A DNA stretch of 64,000 nt from Rallus limicola (lineage: Eukaryota > Chordata > Aves > Gruiformes > Rallidae), in assembly GCA_022605955.1 (NCBI GenBank), contig JAKCOZ010000011.1, positions 8,065,990-8,129,989 of the forward strand, given 5' to 3'. Shown here piece after piece: positions 10,648-24,393 of this stretch. Position numbers and translations under genes: made by a program. Positions within the stretch are counted from its first letter, which is position 1. The number at the start of each line of letters is the position of its first letter. Below the pieces are notes generated by a model. The model searched no databases. It saw only the letters and a program-made list of their open reading frames with translations, and had not been told where the DNA came from.

Positions 10648-12805
10648 AGACAGGAGTAGGGCAGCACAGGAAGTCTCTAAAAAGTTGGGGCACTTTTTGT
10701 GTGATAGTCCAGGCACAGCTTTAACTCTAGGTGTCAACAGATTGACCACAGCCACTAAAAGTCGCAGGCATTTTGCATTCATCTCTAGGACAAACACAAA
10801 CCTTCCTGGTATTTAGCTCCTCGTCAGGGCTGGCCCAGCATTTGGCTTGAGTTCTCTGACAGAAAGATAAGGTGACTCTTCCTTTGGGCTTTAGCAACTA
10901 TGGAGTCAAGGTGGCAGAATACTCAAGACCAGGTATTTAAACTGACCCTCAAGTGGAAAAAAATCCAACCTTTCCTACTAGTGAAGTAAGACAGTATTTT
11001 TTTTTTCCTTCTAAATTAAGGTCTTATCTGAGATAAAACATAAGGCCAAAACAGAACCATTGCAGGCTTTTGGTAAAAATTTAGATACCACAGCACCATC
11101 AGTACAATTCTACCTAACACTAGTTTAAGGGTTATGGATTAAAATCATCACCCACTATAGCTCTGATTCAGGCTACACAGAAAGTTATAGGTGCACTATG
11201 TAAAATAACAGCTGGATAGCAGCACAATTTTAATTAATTTTAATTAATAAGTTTGTGTTAGAACACATTCATCAACATGTTTGTCTACGTCATGGACGAG
11301 GAGGTAGGGAGGTCCTGTAAGTCTAACTAGCAGGAGCACTTCTAGGGAAGACCAAGTGAAAGGGGATTTTTTTACACAGGTTTCCAAATGCAGCTCAGAG
11401 GCAGCTTGCTTTGGATACTTCTGGAACTGGCCCATAACTATCCCTAAAGCATAACAGCAGTACCAGTGACACTAAAAGCACAAGTATTCATGTAACCTGG
11501 TCGTGAGGAGTATTTTCATCATGCACACCCCCTACATGAAGCAAGATTAGATTCAGAGAGAGACCGTGCAATCCCTTCTCAAAAAATTCTCATCCATGGT
11601 TTAACTGCTTGAATAGACACTAGAATCCATGTGATTCAGAAGCAAACACTTTTTATATACTTTATGAAATTTGCTTTCTATTGTACTTTCCAAAATATAA
11701 GTTACTAGGAGCTTTATTCTGCCTACACCATCAATCAGCCAGCTTCAATACAGGGTTATGTCCATCTCATACTGCCTTTAGTTACAATCCAATAATAAAT
11801 TATTTTCCCAGTGCAGACAGAGTTTAAGTGACCTTTGTAAATTATCAACCTGGGATAAATATATATCTGCTGAAAATATTACTCTTTGCTCTTCCTCAAG
11901 TCACAATGGGTGAGGATCACAATGGAAGTGATCTGAGTGTGCACGCTGTAGCAGGGAGTGTTTAGCCATGCAACACATCCCTAAGTTATCATGTCTTTGG
12001 TGCAAATGATAAAAACATTACCTCAAAAGTAGAGATTTGCCTCAGCATGTAAAAAAGAAGCTACTAATAAGAGATGTCTTCAAAACCAAATACATTCAAT
12101 GTATGTGAAAGAAAAAACCTGGTATAATTTGGAAGCTGAATGTTGACTTACAGATGGAAAGACCTGTTAGATCATTCATTCCCTCTCTTTGCCAAGAAAG
12201 GAATGTTTCCTAAAGAACATTTCACACACTTCTGCCTAGTCTAATTTTAATAAAGTAAGTACTGGGGTTTCTATCACTTTCTTCAAGAATCTATTCCACA
12301 CAAACCCAGCTCAAGTTCAGGAAATACTCCTTTTTAAGAACACCATCAAAAACTCGATTGCTTTATAAAGCAAGCACAAGAGGCTGGCATATACAGATGG
12401 GAGAATGAAGTCACAAAATAGTGGTTTGAGACAGAGAGCGCATTCAGCAGTGGGAGGGAGGTGTGTAGGAAGCATGGAGCTCTAGGAAGTGTTATCAGCA
12501 GGCTGATCATTGATAAATGTGCTTGTTATAACAGATGCGCGTGTAACAACTACGCAGCCATTCCTTGGCATTCATCTGTCCATAGCCATGTGCCATTTGA
12601 GTACTTTGGCTAGACTCATGAAGCAAGATTCATTTATTTATTTTAGGTACTTTAGGGTGGAATGAAACATACCCTAAAAGTGTCTATCTCTCACCATGGA
12701 CCTTTAAATGAACCAGTAAGCAGGGTCAGATTTAGACAGCTATAGTGTGTAGGTCTAGAGGTATGTTAGAGAACTGAGGCTCAACTCAGCTGCCCAGTGA
12801 GACCT

Positions 12806-12888
12806 TCACAGAATCACAGAATGTTAGGGGTTGGAAGTGACCTTGAGAGATCATCTAGTCCAAACCCCTGCCAGAGCAGGATCTCCTA
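12806..12888 (-). mobile_element. Short CR1 3' fragment
   Basis: TCACAGAATCACAGAATG is followed by GGGGTTGGAAGTGACC and CCCCTGCCAGAGCAGGATC. It is a very short 5'-truncated copy in minus orientation. Confidence 0.85.
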
Positions 12889-14449
12889 GAGTGTTAATTT
12901 GTGTGATGAATCCCACCCCTGCAATTCAATTGAAATGAATCTATTCTCCATTATCATGTTTGCACAATCACCCTTTAAGTATTTTCCTCCCCTCACATAT
13001 TTTGCATCAGCATTGCGAAAGCCAGGAAAACCTTGATCCCAACAGCCTTACTGGGAGCAAGAATGAAGTGGTCTTCTGGAAAAGTTTGATCCTCTTCTCC
13101 CCATCCCAATGAATCACACAACTGTCACTTTAAACCACAAAATGGAAGGCTTGGGAGAATAACACATGGTCCCTCAACTCTGCTCCCCCAAATTTGCTGC
13201 TGTGCTGGTATTGCATTTTGTATTACAGGAGTTCCACAAACCACAAACGTCAAGAGGACTGTTGACAGCACTCCTGCAAGACTGAAGGACAGCATCTCTG
13301 CTCAGGAAGGAATGATATGATGGTACAGAGCATCTCTGGTGGTTTCCCTAAGAACCAGGGGAACTTCAGGGAACTGCAGCTCACATGTCAGAGGACAGGC
13401 TGCAGTCAGTCATGTGCTTTCTACATTTGGAAAGTTGCTGTCAGGCAGCACCACACTGAGTGTGGAAGTGAGCTCACATAATTTCTGAACATCTACAAGA
13501 AGCTGGAAACTTTTGTGTGTACTCTAGCAGTGCCTCCTCCATCGTGTGTGTTCCTATGCTAGATGCCTCTATTCAGCAGATGACAGATCAAGCTAGACCA
13601 TTACATTTGGCAGTCACTCCAGCAGTGTGAGGTCATGGCATCACAAGTATAAAAGGAATAGTCTTAGAAACTGTGCCTGTCCTGCCTGAGGTGCCTTAGT
13701 TTGAATATAGCCTGTGCAGAAAAGATGATAATTTGCATAAGTATTTTTTAATTAATGACACTTCCTAACAGTTTTCTTAAATACATTTATGTAAAAAAAA
13801 TTATCTTCTGTTAGATCTTTCCCACTTCACCTGACATACATACAAGGACATGCTAGCTAGTGGATTAAATCGCATTCTGAGAGCAGTAAGAGCACACAGA
13901 CAGCACTGTCAAGAGAACACTGATTTGCATAGCGTGATAAGTAGATCTTCTCTGACATATTACATATTTTGTATCTTTATTAACTCTGCATCATTCTTAC
14001 ATTCTGTTCCAGTTAGCTCGTGACAGAGAACTATTTTTTAAAATCCGATCTCAAGGCAAAGAAATGTCAGTGTGGAAAATAAATACGTTACTCAAGCTTC
14101 TTGAAAGTATTGAACTAAATGACGCATCGACTTCAACTGGTGAAATCACGGTGAGTAGCTTTAAATAGAAATATTCTTGAAGTAAAAATACCACAAAGCA
14201 TTTAACATCTTATAAAGTCGAGTTAAATTAGCATTAGAAAAATTATTACTCTTATGTTTTTATTACATATTGAGCTGGCTCTGTCTTCCTCTGAAGTCAC
14301 CAGGAATATTAACATCAATTTAATTAACTTGAAGCTAGATTTAGCCCAGAAGGAGTTATTTTGCCATTAATAAAGGAGAAAATGAAGCCTGAATCTCAGC
14401 TTTTCCAGCAAGGCACTGAACTCAGATCCAAAGAGATACTATCACAGTG

Positions 14450-15505
14450 TCACAGAATGGTTTGGGTTTGAAGACACCTTAAGGATTATCTAGTTCCAAG
14501 CCCCCTGCCATGGGCAGGGATACCATTCACTAGACCTGGGTGCCCAAAGCCCCATTCCAACCTGGCCTTTAACCCTGCCTGGGATCCAGGGGCAGCCACA
14601 GCTTCTCTGGACACCCTGTGCCAGGACCTCATCACCCTCACAGGGAAGAATTTATTCTTTATAGGTAATCAAAATCACCCCTTCTTCATCTTAAGGTCAT
14701 TCCCCCTTGCCCTATCACTCCATGCCCTTTTAAACAGTCCCTCTCCAGATTTCTTGTAGGTCCCCTTAGGTACTTCTGGTTGCTGTAAGGTCTCCCCAGA
14801 GCCCTCTTCTCCTGGCTGAACAAGCCCATCTCCCTCAGCCTGTTTTCATAGGAGAGATGGTCCAGCCCTTGGACCGTCTTTGTAGCCTCCTTGTACTGAG
14901 GACCTCAGAGCTGAACACTAAGCTCCAGGTGGGGTCTCACCAGGGTGCAGTGGAAGAATCACTCTGCATAACCTTCTGGTCACACCGGCTTTGATGCAGC
15001 CAGGATACAGTTGGCTTTATGGGCTGTAAACATGCATTGCTGGGTCATGTTGAGCTTCTCATCAACCAACACCTCAAAGTCCTTCTCCTCAGGGGTGCTC
15101 TCAATCCATTCTCCACCCAGCCTGTGATTGTGCTACAGGCTATGGCCCATGTGCAGGCACTTGGCCTTGTTGAACTTCATGCAGTTCACACAGGCCTCTC
15201 TCAAGCCTGTCACAGTCCCTCTGAATAGCAGCCTGTCCCTCCAGCATGTTGGCCACACCACACAGCTTGATGTCCTCAGCAAACTTCCTGAGGGTGCACT
15301 AGATCCCAGTGCCCACATCACCAACAAAGATGTTGAACAGCACTGGTTCCAATACCAACCTCTGAAGAATGCCACTCATCCCTGGTGCTCTATTTAGATA
15401 CCAGTGTCCCACTGGGCAAGAAATATCCAGGCAAATATATTTAAAAATCCTGGAACTCATTAGCTCTGATCCATGTTGAACTCCAAATTTACTCAGCATC
15501 TCCCC
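14450..15505 (-). mobile_element. Longer CR1 fragment reaching into ORF2
   Basis: About 1.05 kb of minus-oriented CR1 starts at the tail TCACAGAATGG. Its far end reads, on the minus strand, LVLEPVLFNIFVGDVGTGI, which recalls the PVLFNIF segment of the CR1 reverse transcriptase domain. The frame is broken, so this is a dead copy. Confidence 0.88.
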
Positions 15506-15730
15506 AGACAGATGAACAGTAAGTATAGCAATGTAAGAAGCATTATAAAACCTGGATTATAAAAAAGGGTAGTTCAACCTCTGCAATGAGAGAGCTTGCA
15601 TTAATTTTCCAACTTTCATTATGAACTATTAGAACTCACAGCTACTAATAACAGGCATGTGCAACTCAGTGGGTGGTGTTCAGTTTTGGATGGTGTACAG
15701 TACTTCTGAAAACCATCTTCTCCAAAGCAA

Positions 15731-15772
15731 CAGAGACTGTGTGGCTGGAATCAGAGACTGTGTGGCTGGAAT
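15731..15772. repeat. Perfect 21-bp tandem duplication
   Basis: The unit CAGAGACTGTGTGGCTGGAAT occurs twice in a row without mismatch. No function is apparent. Confidence 0.9.
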
Positions 15773-18214
15773 CACTCTGTAGGAAAGTCAGCCAAGGTGC
15801 TACCAGCTGAGACATCTTGTTTAAACCGAGGGTGACATTCTGATCTGAGTTACACCGAAGTTAATCAGACGCACAGAGACGCTAATAGGATCAGAATCTA
15901 GCTCAGTACCAGTGTAAAGACTGTGGTTGCTCACCAGAGTGTCTCAGATTACTAACAGATTACTCTTCACATTGCTTTCTTGTGTCTCACAGGAAAACTG
16001 TAGTATTGCCAGGACAGTTTTCAGTTACGAGCCTTTAGTTTGACTCTGTGATACATAGATCTGTGTGTGCCAAGGTGAAAGCAATTTTTAATTTTATTTC
16101 TTTTTCCAGAAAAATATGCAACTGACTGAGGGGAATTTGTTTTTTCCCCTCTATTTTTATCCTGTCTTTTTTTAAAACGAGGCAGTGCCAAATGTAATTT
16201 CATTGTTTCTTTCGTTCACCTAGTGCCTGCATCTGGAATTTGCTGTGATCCTGAGTATAACTTGTTTACGTTCTGTAATCATGGCATAACTTATAGGTGT
16301 TTTCCCTTGTGTATTTTACAAGTCTTGCATTACTTAAATACTTTTTTAAGATGTACTCTCAAAGCTAATCTTATCTCAAATTACTTTCATTATATATGGT
16401 ATTCATGGAGATACTAGATCACCCCCTACTCACAGATGTTTCTTGCCCACATTATTCTCTCCCACAGAAAAAAAAAACCCCACAGAACGAACTATGGGAG
16501 GAAATTTGCCTTGAGATCCTCAAATGTTATCCAAAATGGAGCCTGAGGTTCAAACTCAATTGCTACAGAATAGGAATTGTGGTATCCAAATCCTGTTGAT
16601 CTCAATGAGCACTGAGACAACAAACATGTCAAAGGTTTTGTGTCTCTCCATGAATCTGGTTTCTTAGCAGGTCTCATCTCACATTCATTGAAGCTGTATT
16701 ACAAACATCCCTTGTAGTAAGAGATGTCTGAACATCCTTTGCTTTAAATGAGCTGTGTAACTCCTTATTTCCCAAGTGCCTTTGAGGATTGGCTTCAGAC
16801 TTTCTAGAAAACTTCTACCGCAGGATGTAAAGACGTTACATGATAGGAAACAGGAGGCGAATTATGTTGATGAACTAAAGGGTCTAGTTTTTTGGGGAAA
16901 AAGAGGTCTTAACACTAGACAAAGCAGTGATCAGCTGTCAATATATCATGCCACACTACCACATCACCTCACTGCCATGGCAGATGAACTTGGTGGATGT
17001 TGTCATTTTTATATCTGAGAATCTTAGAGAATTAAAATAAACATCAGAGGCAGTCCTGTTTCCTAATACTTTCAGAGACAGATGAAAACCTCACTGTGGC
17101 TTTGCCACAAATATTTTTGAAGACTTTGGTGTTTGTGAGATGTCCTTAATTCCAGAATTGAGGATGATTCTGTTACAGGCAAATCTCACAGATTCAGCTT
17201 TGGAACACCCTCTGATAATGTCAGACACCGCTGATGAGCAGATGCATGCTATGATACATGAGAAAGTGAGAAAGCCCAATCTTCCACGAGCAGTCCATGA
17301 TCTTGTGATGTCTATATAGCTGGCAGAACAAACATCATCCTTATCATCCTTACTGAAACATCTCCTGAGCATTTCAGTCACACTGAAGCAGAAATTTCCC
17401 CATCCAAAATACATTTTAGGTTGCCAGAATACAGCTGCAACATAATTTTGTTACGATATTTAAGGCACCATTCAGAATGTAGATGAGATGGCTGTGCTAA
17501 AGAATAGCTTTATCAGTTTCAGTAACATATATCCAGAAGACAGCAAAGCAGCATTATTTTAAAGCATAGCAAAAATATCTTATACAGACTCTGCAAATTT
17601 GTTGAGCTGCTGGGATTGTATTTTAATGTAACCTATTCATTATAAATAAAAACACTACCAGTAATATATGACACAATAATCCTGCTACCACTTTGAGGAA
17701 GTACAGAACAGTCAGAGCTCCTAGTGAAACAGGTATGGCAATGTGGCATCTTAAGTGTGGCTTGGGCAACTATGTCAGCAGTGGGTAACATTAAATCATT
17801 GAAAAATGTAGTTTCACTGAAAGCACAGACAGGGATCAAAAATATGGGAGTCTTGATTAAAAAGGGAACTTCTAACCTGCATATTTAGCTTTTTAATCTG
17901 TACTTATTCCAGTCATCACTGCTGTCTTGTCTTTGATGAATGAAAAGAGCACTTGATTTTTAATGTAATCTTCATGATAAAAAGCAAGGAGCTGTGGATG
18001 AGAATATGGGTTGAATTTGGGATCCTTTTATTGGTACTCTCCATCCTCAGTAAATACACCTGGGAACAGGATACTAAAAAAATTCTTAGAACAGTGATCC
18101 AGGAGCCTTCATCAAGAGATCTGCTTTCCCAGGTAGTATTATAAAAATCTTCAAAGTACAAATTAGCCAAAGATGCAGAATGCACACACCTAAGCACTAA
18201 ATCTTTAACCATAA

Positions 18215-18215
18215 T

Positions 18216-18250
<35 letters not shown>
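18215..18250. repeat. (CA)n(TA)n microsatellite
   Basis: A CA-dinucleotide run of about 11 units passes directly into about 7 TA units. Confidence 0.95.
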
Positions 18251-18917
18251 GATCGCTTGAAAACCTCTGCTCAGGCCTAATTTATTCACTTATTATTTTT
18301 ATGTAAGCAGCAAAAGGCACAAGTTACATCAAAGCAGAAGGGAGATGCTGACAAAACAAGAACTACATACAAAAAGATGCTGAGAATGGATTCAATTACC
18401 TGTATGTAGGCTTCTAATGCCATCTTAGACAGTCTAGGGACTATCTAGGGATCATGTCTTTGTTGCCAGCTGCCACTCCAGAATGGCACTACTCTGAGTG
18501 ACAGTGTGGCTGTCTCAGGCATTTGAAATAGTAGTCGTTGGTTATATTTAAGTAATGGATCCCATCCTGACAATTTCTGTTCAGTGATATGCAGACTTTG
18601 TCCAAACTAACCCCAGAAAAGGATGTGCTGAGGAGAGAGGAATGGAGACACCCAAAGTAGTAAATCTGAACCAGCCCAGGTCCTGAAACAATACAGTCAG
18701 ACCAAACTGGAGTATCCCCACATGGCCCCACTGTGTTACTGGTTGGATCTTTGTCAACTCATGGATGGCATGTTATGTATTGTAGAAACTGCAGAGCCCA
18801 GGGAAACAGGAAGAGCTTGGCTTCCTCTTTGCATTTTGGCTATGTGATGAGGGAACAGTCCTCAGATACAGGTGGCTGGAAAGACCAAGAAAGTACTATG
18901 TATTTGTAGGTTAGAAA

Positions 18918-19022
18918 TCACGGAATCACAGAATTGTAGGGATTGGAAGGCACCTCGAGAAATCATTGGGTCCAACCCCCCAGTCTGTCCCAGTAAAATG
19001 GACACCCATCTGTCTTTGCTTC
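18918..19022 (-). mobile_element. Short CR1 3' fragment
   Basis: TCACGGAATCACAGAATTG is followed by GGGATTGGAAGGCACCTCG and GGGTCCAACCCCCC. It is minus-oriented, of the same subtype as 61256. Confidence 0.88.
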
Positions 19023-19700
19023 TAGACTATTTTGCTTTTTTTGTTTTTTTAAATCTCACTTTCCTTCATTCTCTTGTAAGTACTAACAGAACAGAGCATG
19101 ATTTCCCTTTTCTGCTTTCCTTTCATAGCCACTTAGGGTCTTGTATCTTTGAAAGATGCTGTCCATCAGAGATTGCAATCTGCCCTGTACAGTTCTCAGG
19201 TATGTTTAAATCTTTTATCCTTCAAAGGCTGGTTGAAAGAAGTGTCAGGTCATTATTTCAGGCTGCAGCTTAATACTTAGGCTTAACAGTGGGTGATGTC
19301 TCTCCAGCCTTCACCAAAGACCTTCATTCACTGAAGGTCAAGGTATTAAGTGTTATTTTTAAATGTACTGCCAGCAGTGAAGAGTTAAAAATAGACTTCT
19401 ATGAAAACGTACAGTAATTGGTTAAACCTTGTTAGCCATCACATGAAGATGATAACTCCTCCCAGGAAAAGACATAGCAAAAGCAGCTTTGACATGGATT
19501 TATACTTAGAAGAGCAGCTGCAAGCTTACTGGGAAGGAGCTTCACAATATAGGCTCTTGGATTATTAGCAGAAAACAGACTTGTTTCTGGAAAGGAAGGA
19601 AAAGAGAGACAAGAAAAAATTCTCCTCATTGTGATCTGCGAGGGAATTCCATGGATTCTTTACTTTAGCACAACCACCAGTAGACTCAAAACTTTAAAAG

Positions 19701-21617
19701 ATGGAGCTGGGAAAGGCAAAGCTGCTGAGAACTGGCCTCAACGCTTTATATCAGGCCATCCACCCTATGCATGGAATTGCCTGGACAGATGGGAAGCAAG
19801 TGATATTGACTGCTTTATACTATCATAACGGAGAACTAAAGTTTGGAGACTCAAGTGTTGTTGGCCAATTTGAACATGTTCATGGGCTTTACTGGGGCCC
19901 ATGTTGCTCTACAGACACCCCAGCTCTGCTTGCTGTTCAGCATAAAAAGCATGTTAGCGTTTGGCAGCTGGGCTACAGCGCTGCAGAGAAGAACAAACCC
20001 TTGATTTCTCAGACTTGTGAAGTTGGTGAGCCGTTTCCACTGCTTTCTCAGGGCTGCGTCTGGCATCCAAAGAAGGAGGTTTTGGCTGTGCTTACAAAGA
20101 GAGATGCTTCAGTCTTGCACGCTGTTCGTACTGACAATACTAGAGTTAAGGCAGATATCAAAAGCAGTGGGCTTATCCACTGTGCTTGCTGGACTAAGGA
20201 TGGTAATCGTTTAGTAGTTGCTATAGGCAGCGCCCTGCATTCCTACATATGGGATGATGCTCAGAAAGCTCTAAATACCTGCTCCTTTTGCCCAGTCTTT
20301 GATGTTGGAGGTTATATCTGTGCTATAGAAGCCACACTGGATTTCCAAATTGCTGTAGCTACTGAGCTTCCTTTGGATCATATCTGTGGTTTGAATGCAG
20401 GCATTGCATTTGATACACCATCTGGGACAGAAACCGGTTCTTTAATGTCACAGTCTGCTCTGGTGCTTGGTGATGAGGAATACTCCATGGATCGGCGAAG
20501 AAAGTCCACAGATTCAGACAGATCAGGTGTTGATTCACTTGCTTCTTCTTCATCAGGACCTGTGGATTTAACCCATATCCTTGCAAACCACCGTCGGTCT
20601 GATCCCAGTCCTCTTGTTACCCTGAAACGCAAAGACTCTGCAGCAACAAATGGTCAAGATTCTTCTCACTTGATTTTGGTGACTTTTGAAAGGAAGGTAA
20701 CCACCACCAGAAAGGTCACCATCCCAGGTATTCTGGTTCCTGATATAATGGCTTTTGACCTTAGAGCTCAGATTGTTGCAGTAGCCTCTAATACTTCTAA
20801 CATCATTTTGGTGTATTCAGTAACCTCTTCTTGCATGCCTCATATTCAACAAATCCAGCTGGAAAAAAATGAAAGACCAAAGGGCCTATGCTTTTTGACA
20901 GATAAACTCCTATTGATTCTGATTGGCAAGCAAAAGTTCCCTGAGCCTAATTTCATTCCATCCTCAAGTTCCGACAGGTATGTAATGCGTCTGATGATCA
21001 AAGAGTTGATGCTGGAAGAAGATTCTTCAGCATTGCCTGAGACTAAGCAGAGTGTCTTTTTTAACTTTGAATCCTCTGTTAATATACCTGGGAAAAGAAA
21101 GTTCTTTGAAAATCTTGCTACAGAAGACCAACCTCAAAGCAGGGAGCTCTTAATACCAAGAAGCACGGTTATTCAATCTCCTAGTGGCAGAAGAAGACTT
21201 ATTGAAGAAGTAAAGAGCTCTAGTTATGAGCAGAGCTCTTCATCTAGTGTGAGTGACTTGGATGAAAAAAGGCTCCCAGGTGACGCCTCGGTGGCCTTGG
21301 AAACATTGGATGCTGAACCTACAAATCGCTCAGTGTCTCTTCTTGGTTTTGGAACACCTGCCAGGCTTTCCAGCAGACCAAATTCCCCTAAAGTACAGTT
21401 CAGTGTGATCCAAGAAACATCCAGTCCTCCTAAAAACAACAATTTGTCAAGTGAAAGAGGAATGAGTCACATATCTAGAAATTTAGAGAGACTTTGTGGA
21501 AGCTTCAATGAGTTACAACTGAGTCTTTCTGAAATAACAGATTTCGCAAAAAATGGGAGGAGATCTTTAGCCTATCCATACTCACAGGAACCACCTGTCC
21601 TTCATATTACATACCAG
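19701..21617 (+). CDS. WDCP: WDCP copy 1, main coding exon (residues 1-639)
   Basis: WDCP is the WD-repeat and coiled-coil protein (C2orf44). In mammals it self-associates, has been reported to bind the SH3 domain of the kinase HCK, and is a known ALK fusion partner; its cellular role is poorly defined. The start [18 protein letters not shown] has a good Kozak context (AAAAGATGG). One WD-like unit lies at about 56-90 (ends VWQL) and another at about 150-190 (ends SYIWDD). A conserved block [15 protein letters not shown] begins near residue 317. A serine-rich linker follows to about 580, then a predicted coiled coil at about 588-617. The exon ends in phase 0 at CAG|GTAACA. Joined to 31014-31134 and 34632-34798 it encodes 734 residues, close to the roughly 720 of mammals. 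No frame break is seen, so the copy looks functional. Confidence 0.95.
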
Positions 21618-24360
21618 GTAACATTTTTCCCAGCTTAAAAATAGTGTGATAGGGCACTGTTATTTTAATCAATCTTGTATTTTAATCAATCTTGTATTTA
21701 TTAAGTTTTAAATCAAGAGGATGCGGTTTAATTTTTATCAGCTCATGAGAAATGTAATCTGAGTTTGGCATCAAGCTTAATCTAAAATGGTATTATAATT
21801 AGTCATTGAAAAGTAACTCAGGATGATGTGGGTAACTTGCAGGATACTTCACATGGGAGATTTGTGTCTGTTCATTCTTTTTTGATTATGCACAACTGTC
21901 TTGGATGCTAGCTGACTTTGTGTGTATCTGTAAGAGAAAGAAAAAGCCAAACAGCTGTTAACATACAAAAAGATTATATGTTAGTCAGGAGACGGGCTGA
22001 TGAGTAGGGTGGTACAGTAACGTACAAGAAACATAGTAAATTCAAACCCAACCTCAAATCCAAAGTTTGAAGGTAGCTAGACTCTCATGAAGGCTGAAAC
22101 AAAGCATTGAATATCAATTCATGGAAAATTCAGATGGGAATGACGTGAAGTTGGCTTATTTCTACTTCAATTGCTCACCACATCTTCACAGAGCTGGACA
22201 TATTCAATTTGTAAAACATAACCACTTCAGATTTTCTAAAAAAACCCTATACAAATCTGTCGATATATAATTATCATTTTGTTAAGTAAACAGACCAATT
22301 TCAAATCATCATGTTCCTATTGCATCCTTGCTTTGGCAAAATTCCTACTGACTTCAGTAAGAATTTCAGCTAAGGAATGTAGGTTGGGTAATTATTTCTG
22401 GCTATTATTTTTAGTATTATTCACAGTAATGTTAACATCATGCTGATAATATTTCTGGTCATGCTGATGCTATTGGTATTGCAGCTAAAACTGGGGTCCC
22501 TTTCAGGATGCAGATGGCAATTTTAAATGCATTCTTATCTACTGCAATATAAGCAGCATTATGCCAAAGTAATACATTACTTGTGATGATGCTGAACTAT
22601 GTACTTTTCAAACAAATTTTACTTCCTTTTACTTTAAAGGTATCCTTACAAACTTTTAAATACCCCTCCTTAAACACTCATCATGGGAATGGTGATTCAA
22701 TTCAATCATATCCATTGCTTTTTAACAATTGTTTACTTGGCATTTAAGCAGATTCTAGAAGATTAGGTACTTTGGATAAAACCAAAGCTTTCTATCTGAA
22801 TCAGTCAATAATTTAACTTGAATACTTTATAAAAATTGTGGTGAAAAAACCCAACATGTCTATTTTAAATAATTTAGGATTTTATTTGCCAAGAAGCAGG
22901 CCCTTCTGTTCTCCAGCATGTTCAAATTGATTCTCATTTCTTAACATAAATCAACTTATTTATTTAGCAAGCAGCCCTATCTCTTGGATTCGATTGGATT
23001 AACCTTTCCAAAAAGAAATTTTGTCTGTGACACGTAACATTAATCTAAAATCCAAAGTCACTGTGCACACTTGCTTGCACAACCAGTAAGAATTAATTAT
23101 CCTGGGGTTTTATTTGGAAAATTTAAATTTCTTTTTTTCCAAATAAACCCCAACAAATTAGTGCTTCTAAAATACAGCTAGACTAACTACATTTAGAAAA
23201 GAAGGCTCTTATTTTCTGAACAGGTTAGTTTCACATGTGCCAGCAGAAAGCACCACTATTACCACATTATAATGACTCAGGAAAAGTGCCACTTAATGTC
23301 TTTCCTAGACATGTAGCTTTTCAGTGTAAGTCTCAGCTAATGCCTTGCATCGTTCAGCCCTTCTTCTGAAATCCAACAGGATCACAGCACGATGCCAAAA
23401 CCCAGTGAAAAATAGACCAATGGCAAAAAGGCCTCCAGACAGACGAGGAAATATTTGCTTCATAGGCAGCTAATAATTTTCTCAGAAAATACTTGTTTTG
23501 ATTAGTTTGGATTTAGACATCTGAACCTTGTTCCTCCTTCAGGAGGTAATTAGCACTCTGTGAGCTCAGAGACCAGCTGGGCTGTGGGTTCCAGCCAGGC
23601 TCCATGCTCACGGTGCAAAAAGTCAGGAAATAGCTTTATTGCCTTATGATATAAATATCAGCCTGTGGAAAACATTCTACGCTTTAGGAACACTGCAGTC
23701 CAGTCAATAATATGGCCATTATCTTTCAACTTTTTGTGCCAAGTGTATGTTTTCTTAAGCGTTTCTATAATCCCCAGCACAGCAGAGGCTCAATCTTGAT
23801 TGAGAAATCTATTTCACTATAAAATATAATGATCAGTACTGCATAACCATATTTATGCATTAAAAGGATAAGAGGAAAGTTTAAAACATAATAGATAAAA
23901 ATGTAGCAATAATTAATGGGCAATTATGAACACTGTCGTGCAGAAGCATTATTGACATATTTATGTGTGTTTCCAGTTCTGCTTAGAAAACCAGAATATA
24001 AACCAGAATGTATTACTTAATAATTCATAATGTCTGCTCACTAAATAGACTTCAAATCCTTTTGTTTATTCTGTTAGTGCTGCCCTACCTGTAACTCCTC
24101 TGAAGTCACGTCCACGCAGTACTACCAGAATTTATATTCTCTGTAGCCTGGAGCCATAAAACAAAAACATGATCGCTCACACTTTGGAAATGTCACTGCA
24201 CTATCACTTGTGTAATAGCATTCAGCCACCAGAGGTGACTTGATCATTCAACCCTGAAAAGCAAATATTATTGCTCTGTCATCGCGTACAGACTTGTGAT
24301 TCAGGGTAGTGTGGGAGGGCAGACAGACAGACACAGTAAGAGGATGTTATTTAAAAAGGA

Positions 24361-24393
24361 GGGAAAAAAAGAAAGAAAGAAAAAAAAGAAGAA
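24361..24393. repeat. A-rich / GAAA simple repeat
   Basis: A purine-only stretch of GAAA and A-runs, with GAAGAAG at its end. Confidence 0.8.

Larger units (their letters stand above)
4241..19700. other. Long 5' region before WDCP copy 1 coding exon
   Basis: If CpG island 1 is the promoter of copy 1, this 15.4 kb is its 5' UTR intron. It holds the CR1, SINE and simple repeats listed separately, and two unexplained exon-like frames on the minus strand (8011-8293). A plausible acceptor, TTCTTTACTTTAG, ends at 19668, 32 bases before the copy 1 ATG. No other host exon was recognised. Confidence 0.5.

Noticed and set aside
20359..20632. Minus-strand frames inside the WDCP copy 1 main exon
   Set aside because: Antisense shadows of a well-supported coding exon.
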